A stretch of 64,000 nucleotides of DNA from Amphibalanus amphitrite (taxonomy: Eukaryota > Arthropoda > Thecostraca > Balanomorpha > Balanidae), in assembly GCF_019059575.1 (NCBI RefSeq), contig NW_024881863.1:434001-498000 (forward strand), in the 5' to 3' direction. A program made the position numbers and the translations under genes. Shown here piece by piece: positions 22,588 to 31,818 of the stretch. Every line of letters begins with the position of its first letter. Positions within the stretch are counted from its first letter, which is position 1. The notes under the pieces are model-generated. The model worked only from the letters and a program-made list of their open reading frames with translations, was not told the DNA's origin and made no database searches.

Positions 22588-23593
22588 TTTGCTGCTCAAA
22601 TCCCCACCACTCGTCATCTGTGCCGTATGATACTGATTGCTAAATTTGTGACGATTCCGACACATTTTTACGCTTTGACAGTTTTTTTTTTACTCATGAT
22701 TAATCAAGTGCATTTTCGCCGCCACTTTGCAAATAATACACTAAATATTTGTTTTTCAACACGGTACGAGTCTCCTGCGCGATGGGCCCGATGCCTGTCG
22801 AGTTTCAACTCACTACGGTGGTTATAACTGTTTCATAACGAGTGATGAGCATTAAAAGTTCGTGACTGGGAGTTGAGACAGTCACAAGGAACACTGCTTT
22901 CATGACAAATATCAACGCTCAACCCCCTTTCCCACGGAAATTTCTATGTTATTGCATAGTGAATTCTTTCAATTTATTCGACTAATTTTAAGAGGTGTGA
23001 ACCATCCAAACAGCACGAAAAAATTAATTGCGAAGTTTACGGTGTTGCAACAAGCAGTTTCAACCAACGCGATTAATCTGCCACCCATTTTATTGCCATG
23101 ACCATAGACCTATCTATTGACTTTCTTACGACCTATTCATAACAGAAATACACAGTCGCTTATTACGTATTCTCACAGTGCAGGTTAAAAGTACCCACAT
23201 TTAGGTATAAATGGGTGACTAGCGACAGCTTAGGTATATCTATTTCCATCTTAAGTGACTACCTAGAGAGATGAAATCTATATTACTATTTATACAGCAA
23301 ACAGCAGAGCCTATTTTCAACGCCAAAAGACTTTGTTTAGCAAATAGCAGCAGTCAGCACCACAACGTCTGTAAGGCAGAAGACTGAACTTTATTTACAT
23401 TACAGAACAGAGCGACTGTTTGTCTTGTTTCAACTGTCTGTTAAATAAAAAATAAAAAAACGATTCGGGTCGATGACACTATTCCGAACAGAGCGCCGTG
23501 AGCCGATCGGTCGCTGTCGGCGGTTGAGGCCCAGGCCCTGGAATAGCATTCCACTAGCTGCAGGTCCGGAATTTCCCATTTGAATATCCTTAT
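22588..23593. other. Convergent 3' flanks of small gene C (+) and TMIE (-)
   Basis: AT-rich sequence with no coding signal. A TTTATT at 23390-23395 reads AATAAA on the minus strand about 200 bp past the TMIE stop and is a good poly(A) candidate. Plus-strand AATAAA copies near 23443-23457 could serve gene C. Confidence 0.5.
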
Positions 23594-26500
23594 TTACGAG
23601 TCGTCGTGCTGGTAGTTGCGACGAAACCAGCCGGGTATTCCCCTCACAAAGCCAGTGACCGAGCTGGACATTCTTCGGAGCGGTGTCATCTGAACCTCCT
23701 GCTGCAGATCCTCCAGACTAAAGCCTGCAGAGGGCACCAATACTAATCAGCTCATCACCAATACTAATAGGCACCGTGAAACGAGACAATGTCCGATGGT
23801 CGCAATGTTAACGCTTCTAACTACATGGGTGAGGCGATCGATCACACCTATACCAGGGTGATCTGGCCGCCGGTATCACCTATACCAAGGGTGATCTGAC
23901 TGCCGCAGTGTCATCTACCCACGGTGTTCTGGCTGCCGGTATTACCTTGCCTATAAGGTAATAAGGTAAGGTAATAAGGTGTTCTGACCGCCGCCGGTCC
24001 CACGGTGTCGTGGCCGCCGGTGTCACCCACCTAAGGTAATCTGGCTGCCGCGCTGGTAGGTGGGCGTCATTGACACGCCATCGGCGAACGCGCCGTCATC
24101 GGGCAGGCTGAGGGCGGCCTCGGACTGGGCTAGGCTCTCCGTGTCCGAGCGGAACTCGGCACGGATCCGGTCCAGCGCTGTCCAAACACAAACACTGGGT
24201 AAAACACAAACACAGACACTGGTAAAACACAAAGACTACAAACACAAACACCGGGTCATTGCGGTGAATGGGTAAATTTGTGAGCGACAAATGTGCTTGA
24301 AATGGCCAATTGCGAACGTTAAGCATGGTGTTGCTTGGTATACTGAAAAGGATGAGTAGCCGATACTTCTTTGGCGACTGCATATCCGTAACCGAAGGTT
24401 TGTTGTCAATAGTTAAAACACTATTCTTTAGAATTGTGTTTTTCTATTGAAAAACAAATCTGAGTTCCCTGACAATTTGGCAAAAGCTGTATGTTGATCT
24501 GAGGACCACATGCCGTCGTCAGATGCACAGACCGCTGTTTGCGCTATTTTTATATTCATGAACGACTCTCAATTCAAGTCTTATCACAGATCCAATGCTG
24601 GTAGCTTGCATTCTCAGAGCCATACTCAGATAACTGACACCCAATGTCAGCCCCAGACCTATTGATGATGGTTGGTTTAGGGCCTTGGGCTGGGTGAATC
24701 CCATCCATCCTCTGATGCTATAAGGGTCGCCGCCGGCCCCACTCTCGGCTATTGGCTGTCGGCTGCGGCTCGGCTGTGTGTGCTCAGTGCCCACCACTCC
24801 ATCACTGCCGGCCAGCGAGAATGAGTAATGAGTATGCTGGGGTGACTCTGTCCAAACACTGGCTATAGCTCTGTCCGGGAATCCCAGTGCTGCTTACACA
24901 TTCACGTACGTGGCAACTGACCTCAGCGGTGTAAATGTCTTAGCATGCACATATAATCTGTATTAATATTTAATGCGACAATTGTATTGTATTGTATTAC
25001 CTTCATGGACAATCCACGCGGGGCGTGGCGATTACAGTCCAGAGTCTGAGTCGGGCACAAACAAAAACATGCGGGGACAAGAAACACAGGCATACAGATT
25101 CAATCGCTTGACATTCGCTCTCTCTATATACAAACGGACGATTCAGACAGCACACCGCACACGGATGTCGCACCTCCTTCCCCTGACACGGGTCATCGTC
25201 GGGCGGTCGCCATCGCCGGACAGACTGCAGCCTTGGCCGCACGGGCGAATGGGGCGGGGCGCTGTTCGATGACACCGGGAGGCAGACTGTTTAGTAGCGC
25301 CGCGGCCCGGTAGCCGAATCGTCGCTTGCCAGTCTCGAGCCGCGAGCGTGGAAGGTGGAAAAGGTGGTCCTGCCGGGTGGACCTCTCTCGCGCGTCACTG
25401 TTATTCGTGAAGATGGCAGCTAGTGCTTCGGGCTCGCCGTTGCTTATTATTTTCTGCGCAGTTACCATGGTTTTAACATCGGCCATAGCTTTCGGAGGCA
25501 TCCATCCGAGTGAATCGCGGAGGCCAGAGACGTGATCGAATTTCCGGCGGCCGAATATGACCCGTGCTGCAAAGTTTAGAATTTTTTGAAGTCGGTCGAA
25601 GTTTTTCTGGGAGCCATTTCCATATACAGTGAGGCAGTACTGGACGCGCGAGATGACGAGTGCAGTCACGATCGTTTTGAGGATACCGTCTGGGAGGCAG
25701 TGTCGTGCGTGGGAGAGGCCGATCAGTACGCCCATGCAGCGACGGCTCAGCTCGGCCACGTGTGCTTCCCAGGTGAGTGCGCCGTCGAATACAACACCCA
25801 GGTTTCCCACCTGCGCGCACGGCAGGAGCTCAGCGTCACGGAAAGAGATTTTGAAGCGAGGCAGGTTACGTAGGTTTTGTCGGCTACCGAATACCATCAG
25901 TTGAGTTTTAGAAGCGTTGACTTTCAGGGCGTGTGCGCAGAACCATGCGTTAAGTGACTCTAGCGATGTCTCCATGCGCGAGATGAGACTCCTGATGTCG
26001 TTGCGTGGGCCGCTCACCAATATCTGGGTGTCGTCTGCGTACTGATAAGCGGTGGCGTCTCCGGCAAATAGTGAGAGGTCGTTGGAGAATATAGTGAAGA
26101 GGAGGGGACCCAAAGCCGAACCCTGGAAAACTCCTACGGTGTTTGGGAGCGGTCGAGAGGTTATCTTACGGCCGGTTTTGTCTTTCAGGGATACACTCTG
26201 CGTGTGTCCCTGAAGATAAGCCGAAAACCAGGAGGTCTCAATACCGTAGATTTGGAGCTTTTTGACAAGGAGTTCATGGTCAATGACGTCAAAACATTTG
26301 CTAAGGTCTATGAGGCATAGCATTGAGATCTCACCCCTATCGGTGGCGGCAAGGATGCTATCTGTGACTGACAGCAGTGCAGTCTCAGTGGAGTGTCGGG
26401 GGCGGAATCCGTGTTGGGTAGACGAAAGAAGGTGGTTATGGGTGAGATAGTGATAGAGCTGCTGATGGATTACACGCTCGATGATTTTCATGATTACGGG

Positions 26501-29500
26501 AACTAGGGAGATCGGTCTGAAATTGCTGGGGTCAGATGGGTTGCCCGACTTGAAGATCGGTTGAACGATAGAGTGTTTCCAGGGGTCAGGAATGTCGGAA
26601 CGGGTGATTGAGACGTTAATGATGTGTAAAATGATGTCGCCAATAGTTTGGAAGCATACTTTTAACATGCGGATGCATATACCGTCAGTGCCACGCGCGG
26701 CAGAGTTTCGCATGCTGAACACTGTGAGTCCGAGTTCCCCGAGAGTGATGGCCCTCGGCCTAAAGCTGCATGCGCCGACACGGGGTAGACGTACATTTAG
26801 ATCAGTATCGTTGTTTTGGGTACTCAGTTCGGTGGCAATGCGGGGCCCGACAGAGACGAAGAAGGAGTTCAGATCGTCGGGAGATAGATCGGGCTGAATA
26901 TTTGGACCATCTTTCTTTCCAGCGATCACTGATTTGATGCTTTGCCAGACTTTGTTTACCCCACGCTCGCTGATCTCGTTTTGGAGGACGTGACGGCGGT
27001 CTCGGCGTAAGGCGGCACGGACGGAGCGGTTAAGAGCCTTATACTCGGGAGACTCGCGGCCTAGCCGACGTAACGCGGAGCGACGCCTGGACATAATGTC
27101 GCGGGTGGCGGCAGATACAGGGGGCGCTGTAGGATTTCTTATCAGCACATTTTTGAGGGGGGCATGGTCGTCGAAGACAGGTAGAAAGTTGTCTAAAAAG
27201 ACCTGCCACTTGTCAGCAACAGACGTCGAGTTATAAACTTCCTGCCAATCGACACTCAGCAGCTCTTGGTTGATAGAGTGAACGTCCACTTGGTTAAGTG
27301 ATCTAGATTGGATGACAGTTGGTTTTAGGCGCTGCTTAGGCACGTCGACGGTCACGTGGATGAGTTTGTGTGGGCTGAAATGGCAATGGACTACGCTATA
27401 AGAACGCACAAATTTTCGGTTTTGTACAATACACACGTCCAAGAGAGAACCGGTAGTGAATGTTGATGTTGTCACGAGTTGATCCAGGGAGTAGTCAGAG
27501 AGGAACTCGCTGATGTGTTGACGGGCGGGAGAGCTAGCGCTCTTTAACAAGTCACAATTCAGATCGCCGCATATAACAAACGGGACGTTGGGGTGGTCGA
27601 TAAGGACACGCTGAAGCTGGGTTTCCAAGTCTGTAAAATCCGCACGCAGTGCGGTCGCGGAATAACGCGGCGGTCGGTACACCGAGCAGACAATCAGATT
27701 GCGATTTTTTGGTAATTTCAACAATGCCCACTGCGATTCCAGAAGACTGTCCGGGCACTGCGAGCTTGGTGGCTTCAGTGCTACAGGCGTAAGGTCCGCT
27801 TTGGTGATGATGGCGACGCCACCAAAGCCTCGGCCGTCAGGTCGGTCCACCCGGCTGATGGAGTAGCCAGGGATGACCAGGAGGCGATTGGGTGTGCTCG
27901 GTCGTAGCCAAGTTTCGGACAGAAGCATGACGTCGAGATCTTGGCGGTTAAGTTCGTCCGACAGCTCCAGCAGTTTGGGCTTGAGGCTCTGGACATTGAG
28001 GGCTCCGATTTGCAGTCCGGTGCCGGGGCGATGAGCGGTGGGCGCGGTCGCGGTGCGGCCGCCGCCCCGCCCCCTCCGTCCACGCGCGCCGCGGCGCTGC
28101 GGCCGCCGGCCGCCGCCTCGGGCCGACCTAGGGGCGCCGGTAGCTGGTGCGGCGGGTTGACCGGCTGGAGCGGGTGCGGAGGCGAGGGCGGTGGGGAGCT
28201 GGGCGTGAGGCTCGGGCGATCCGCCGGTGGGCGGCGGTTGTGGACGGCGTCCGTCGCTGCGGGCCGGCTTGTGGCGCGTGGAGCCTCTGATGGGCGGGGC
28301 CTGGGCTGCCGGCTGCGCGCCGTGGGACGCGGGCAGCGCGAGCGGCCGCTCCCCACCCCCGCGGGCCGGCGGGGCTCTCAGCTGGAGGGGAGGGTGAGGC
28401 GACACGGCCGCCAGCTGGCGCCCGTGGGGCTCGGCGCGCGGCGCGGGACTGCGGGCCGTCGTCCCCGAGGCTCGGGAAGATTTGAAAACCGGCAGCCGTT
28501 GGGTGGCTAGAGCTGGGGCCGGGTCACAAGTAGAGTTAGATGAATTCCGAGAAAAATTGCGTGGGAAAGCAGGTTTTCTTACGGTGAGGTGGTGCCTGAG
28601 ACGGTGATCGGCAACTCGAAGCGTGGACCTGGGTGGCGGCGCTGGTGCCGGGCAGGCCACGACGGTCAGTACCCGCACTACGGCGAGCAGAACCAGGAGC
28701 CGGGCGATATCACGGTGCATGTTGAGGCGAAAGGGGTATTGGCCACGATGAGATCTTGAAGAGGTTGCAAACGACGTATCCATGTAGAAACTGTTCAAGT
28801 AGCACAAAACCACACTCACACTCACACTAACACACGGAGTAGGCAGAAGGGGGTAACGGGGAGGAGTGAGCAGCGCTCGCGTCCGCTCGCGGCGGCGCGC
28901 TCAAACAATGTGACCATGAGCTGTGCGACGCAGTAGCTGTGTCGCTGAACCCGATCGACACCTGCGGAACTTTGGCACTGCTGAGAGGTGACATTGGCCA
29001 CGCGGGGCCACGGCCGTTCGCCTGAACGATTGGCATGCATGGTTTGAAAAGTTATCGGGAAAGAGGCCCTCGCGGCTGGCGGGTAGTGCGAGAATACATT
29101 TGGTTTGATAAAATTACAATGTTTCGCATGCACGCCATGACACAAATTATTTTGCAGCGGATATTTTATGACTTTTTATTGTTTGATTTTATGATTGGCG
29201 TAATTATCGATAAGTAGGACTGTAAAGGCCTCGCTACACTATGCGTTTTCTGCGTGCGTTTTTTGCGTGTTTGCAGGTTTTGCGTAAAATCGTTTTAGAA
29301 AAATAAACGATATTACGTTTTCGTGATGTTTTTTATATGTAACTGTAGTTAATATAAGAGTTATATTAACTTCTGCATATAACTACATAATGTAAAAATT
29401 ATATTATTTTTTACTTTTTTCTAGAACGATATTAGGCAAAAAACGCAAACCCACAAAAAACGCACGCAGAAAACGCATAGTGTAGCCAGGCCTTAAGAGA

Positions 29501-30173
29501 AGAATGGTTAATGTCCTACGTTAATAACTAGCAGTGTTCATTCTTTGCAAGCTTTTTGTCTTATGATGGAAAATATCATGAAATTGGAAAACTTGTAAGG
29601 TGCTCAGTGCTTACCTTTCTTTAGGTCCATTTCATCCATCTCAATATTTTGAATGATCTTCAGCTTTTGCCGGAACTTCTTGGCGAGCATCTTTCTTCTG
29701 TAGTCTGCCTCTATTTCCATTTTTGTTCTCGGGATGCGAATACGGAAGCAGCAGCAAAAGAAGGTGACTGAAGCAGGCGTAAGTATACTCAGTACTCGTT
29801 CTGCCACTATCAGATGCGATACGGTGATGTAATGAAGATTTAAGGGCACAAGTATTTCAAGGGAACTAATGCATTCCAATGCATGCTGCTTTGTCGTATT
29901 TACTTATATGACAAGATAAATTGTGTACTGTGTAACTGTTAATGTTGGGTTTATTCACTTGAAATTTCGGTGGAATTCACTCCTACGCTTGCGGATAAAA
30001 AGTGCCGTCTAAGCCGATCCCCGGCAGTATGTCAGGCAGTATGCCTCACCGATGGCCTGAATGCCGGCGGCCGTGAGAAAGATGACGTGCCACCGGCGGA
30101 ACCCGCCCACGATCCTCTGCTCGAGCCAGTCGACATCGTCGTCCAGCTCAGACGCCATGATGTCGGTGCAGTT
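23594..30173 (-). CDS. tmie: TMIE (transmembrane inner ear) homologue, 5' end uncertain
   Basis: TMIE is a small membrane protein of the TMC mechanotransduction channel complex in hair cells and invertebrate mechanosensory cells. The exons on the minus strand are 30173-30050, 29767-29615, 24177-24031 and 23724-23594 (stop TAA). The three introns between them are all phase 1 and rejoin exactly as Val, Ala and Gly codons, giving 184 residues in this window. The order matches TMIE: a Trp-His before the membrane segment (FRRWHVIFLT), a Cys-rich membrane exit, then the hallmark FRIRIPRTK-x-EIEADY and a long basic/acidic cytoplasmic tail. Human TMIE has the matching CRVPRTRKEIEARY. ATG in exon 30173-30050 (MASELDDD, good Kozak GACATCATGG) could be the start. 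However, the open frame runs to the acceptor, so an upstream exon is also possible. Intron 2 (29614-24178) holds a CR1-like LINE in sense orientation. Confidence 0.9.
23830..24060. repeat. Minisatellite of about 32 bp overlapping the TMIE exon 24177-24031 donor
   Basis: On the minus strand, degenerate copies of a unit like GGCAGCCAGATCACC followed by CTTGGTATAGGTGATACC recur about six times. The last TMIE codons of exon 24177-24031 and its donor (TTAG then GTGGGT) form one unit, so the exon edge lies inside the array. The insert at 23955-23982 is a run of ATAAGGTA. Confidence 0.7.
24980..28900 (-). mobile_element. CR1-like LINE with intact ORF2, inside a TMIE intron
   Basis: A non-LTR retrotransposon on the minus strand. 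The coding frame runs 28825-25193, and the 3' end is a short tandem tail (AATAC repeats, plus-strand 24981-24998), typical of CR1/L2-type elements. The 5' limit is not defined; the coding start is at 28825 and upstream sequence continues towards 29050. It lies in TMIE intron 2 in the same orientation as the gene. No ORF1 was seen. Confidence 0.85.
25193..28825 (-). CDS. LINE ORF2: endonuclease and reverse transcriptase, 1210 codons, uninterrupted
   Basis: Carries out target-primed reverse transcription. The N-terminal 250 residues are Pro/Arg/Gly-rich with a hydrophobic stretch (LLVLLAVVRVLTVVAC, about residues 43-58). An apurinic-type endonuclease follows, with ALNVQSLKPK, SETWL, SVYRPPR and the catalytic GDLNCD. 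The reverse transcriptase has WKHSIVQPIFKSG, FRPISL, HGFRPRHSTETAL, CFDVIDH, QGSALGPLLF and the catalytic YADD box. A C-terminal domain ends with SRLETGKRRFGYRAA. No stop or shift interrupts it, so the copy may be young. The clade (CR1/L2-like) is by overall motif pattern, not by a tree. The hydrophobic N-terminus may belong to a longer or alternative start; an internal ATG may be used. Confidence 0.9.
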   Translation of the reverse strand: MSVSVVLCYLNSFYMDTSFATSSRSHRGQYPFRLNMHRDIARLLVLLAVVRVLTVVACPAPAPPPRSTLRVADHRLRHHLTVRKPAFPRNFSRNSSNSTCDPAPALATQRLPVFKSSRASGTTARSPAPRAEPHGRQLAAVSPHPPLQLRAPPARGGGERPLALPASHGAQPAAQAPPIRGSTRHKPARSDGRRPQPPPTGGSPEPHAQLPTALASAPAPAGQPAAPATGAPRSARGGGRRPQRRGARGRRGRGGGRTATAPTAHRPGTGLQIGALNVQSLKPKLLELSDELNRQDLDVMLLSETWLRPSTPNRLLVIPGYSISRVDRPDGRGFGGVAIITKADLTPVALKPPSSQCPDSLLESQWALLKLPKNRNLIVCSVYRPPRYSATALRADFTDLETQLQRVLIDHPNVPFVICGDLNCDLLKSASSPARQHISEFLSDYSLDQLVTTSTFTTGSLLDVCIVQNRKFVRSYSVVHCHFSPHKLIHVTVDVPKQRLKPTVIQSRSLNQVDVHSINQELLSVDWQEVYNSTSVADKWQVFLDNFLPVFDDHAPLKNVLIRNPTAPPVSAATRDIMSRRRSALRRLGRESPEYKALNRSVRAALRRDRRHVLQNEISERGVNKVWQSIKSVIAGKKDGPNIQPDLSPDDLNSFFVSVGPRIATELSTQNNDTDLNVRLPRVGACSFRPRAITLGELGLTVFSMRNSAARGTDGICIRMLKVCFQTIGDIILHIINVSITRSDIPDPWKHSIVQPIFKSGNPSDPSNFRPISLVPVIMKIIERVIHQQLYHYLTHNHLLSSTQHGFRPRHSTETALLSVTDSILAATDRGEISMLCLIDLSKCFDVIDHELLVKKLQIYGIETSWFSAYLQGHTQSVSLKDKTGRKITSRPLPNTVGVFQGSALGPLLFTIFSNDLSLFAGDATAYQYADDTQILVSGPRNDIRSLISRMETSLESLNAWFCAHALKVNASKTQLMVFGSRQNLRNLPRFKISFRDAELLPCAQVGNLGVVFDGALTWEAHVAELSRRCMGVLIGLSHARHCLPDGILKTIVTALVISRVQYCLTVYGNGSQKNFDRLQKILNFAARVIFGRRKFDHVSGLRDSLGWMPPKAMADVKTMVTAQKIISNGEPEALAAIFTNNSDARERSTRQDHLFHLPRSRLETGKRRFGYRAAALLNSLPPGVIEQRPAPFARAAKAAVCPAMATARR
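29226..29497. mobile_element. Short TIR element with GCGTTTT arrays, TMIE intron 2
   Basis: Long inverted repeats at 29229-29275 and 29447-29495 begin AAGGCCTNGCTACACTATGC. They continue into repeats of GCGTTTT and TGCGTGC. The AT-rich centre is about 170 bp. No convincing target duplication was found. It lies between the LINE and the TMIE exon at 29615. Confidence 0.75.
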
Positions 30174-30734
30174 CTGAAAGCAAGCGCCGCGCCGGGCGGC
30201 TCAGAAAGGCACAGATACCGGGGCTGGAGTTTGGAGGCATGGAGTGCAGAGTTTCGTAGAGCGCTACGAGGAAAGATCACTCCAATTTCCAATTAAGCTG
30301 TTGTTCGGAGTCCGTATGAAATATTATCAAGTGAATTAGAAGCCTGGCCATTTAATAATAAACCGATGTCTCAAATGAGAAAACTTGGTGAAAATTGCCA
30401 CTGCTCCCGCCGAGTCGGTACAGGGCACAGCAATGTCACTGACCTGACCAAGCAGAGGGTCGCACTGCATTATAGCTGTATCCATGTCGGCTGTCCGTCC
30501 CGTGGAAGCACAGCTCGGGATGACGTATGTGCTCTTCGGAGCTCAACTTGCCTGTTGTGCTGTTACTGACACCCTGACACTGCCGTGCCGACACCGCTGT
30601 CCTGACGCCGTTTCCTCACACTGCTTTCCTGAAACTGCCCTCCTTTTAACTTCGGCCACGCACCGTTACCGCTATGACTGCACCGTCACCAAAATCCTTC
30701 TTGCCGTCTTCTTAGCAGTAGCATGGTAGCAGTG
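30174..30734. other. Upstream of the TMIE exon at 30173; possible first exon unproven
   Basis: On the minus strand an ATG near 30484 opens 14 codons up to a GTCAGT donor in phase 0, which would fit the TMIE acceptor. It encodes no signal peptide and has no other support. No promoter motif is clear. Confidence 0.25.
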
Positions 30735-31335
30735 AGTGCTGACTTTCAGACCTTCTTAACGCTTCTCCACCTCTCTCGTTCACCGCTCTTCTGCGTCCTC
30801 AGCCGTCTTCTTTTCCCCACTGACCTATCGCCCCCACCGGTTACCTCGACTGGTGAACCACACACCGGTCCGCGCGGGGGTAGCGAGCCGCCAGGTGTGA
30901 CTCGGCACCCTCGCAGCGCGGCGGGCCGCGACCACACCCTCTCATCTGCTAATGGGACGCCGCACCCGGTCGATGGCAGCCCGGTGAGCCTCCGTCACGA
31001 CAGCGCGCTGAAAGCCGGCCAGTTCGGTGACTGATGGACGGTATGAGCCGACCCGGATGTCCGCACGGCGGTCGGGCTGCCTGACAACGCACGCGGGGCC
31101 AGCGCCGAGAGCTGTACGGTCAGACATGGTATAATTACATACATTGCACACAGGTTAACGGAGATTAACAGTAGGCATAATGTAAGTACATACATATCAC
31201 ACAGCACCCTGCACTGCGGACTTTGTCTTATGTAGGACTGATACTCTTTCAATTCAATTCAAGTTCGTTTCATCAAGAGCATGCATCGGCAATCTTCTTG
31301 AGGTGTGTACTTACGTTACACCGGATAAAACTGCC
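30735..31335. repeat. Segment repeated at 42797-43385 (copy 1)
   Basis: Starting at CTGACTTTCAGA and running through a GC-rich block to GCATGCATCGGCAATCTTC, this sequence is highly similar and in the same orientation to 42797-43385. It lies just upstream of the promoter of the secreted peptide gene at 31760. Several frames are open by chance in the GC-rich part. Confidence 0.8.
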
Positions 31336-31418
31336 ATCTCTTGAACAGCTACAACATAAAATGAGCGACCATTACTTGTAGTAACGTTTGCGAAATATGA
31401 CTGTACAATGAATGCGAT

Positions 31419-31818
31419 ATGAATTTAGTTGCGACAGCTGAATATGTTGTTATGCGTCACATATGTACATGCATAGTACAAAATGCACTCTTCATTGCCC
31501 TGTGCCAACAAGCAAAGGCTAGATTCAAAGTTTTGCCGATGCTAGCCGCGGGCTGGACGCCCGACGGTGCATGGTCTCCATGGACCAGACTAGGCTGCCG
31601 ACCCTGGGGCCGAGAGTTGAGCTGCCAGGTGCCGGTTGGTGGGCAGAGGTCACTGACTCTGACGGACCGGACCTTCAGTATATAAGGACTCAAAATCAGT
31701 GAACTGGGCAGGCCGGTGAAGAGTGCTTGGGAGAACAGGCTAGAGAGAGGCCAATCATCATGGCAGTCGTCAAGATACGCTCTACAAGGACCGCTACGAT
31801 GGTGAGTGAGTAGACTCA
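31419..31818 (+). promoter_or_regulatory. Duplicated TATA promoter and leader exon (copy 1)
   Basis: TATATAAG at 31679-31686 lies 81 bp before the ATG at 31760. A conserved ATCAGTGAACTGGGCAG block follows. The whole segment is repeated with high similarity at 46866-47300 with the TATA box at 47118-47125, so promoter and exon 1 were copied together. Confidence 0.75.

Noticed and set aside
27781-28510. 190-codon frames on both strands in the LINE N-terminal region
   Set aside because: They are shadows of the GC-rich Pro/Arg-rich part of LINE ORF2.
30942-31252. Minus-strand frames in the duplicated block
   Set aside because: The corresponding frame in the second copy (42883-43212) is altered by indels, so coding is not maintained.
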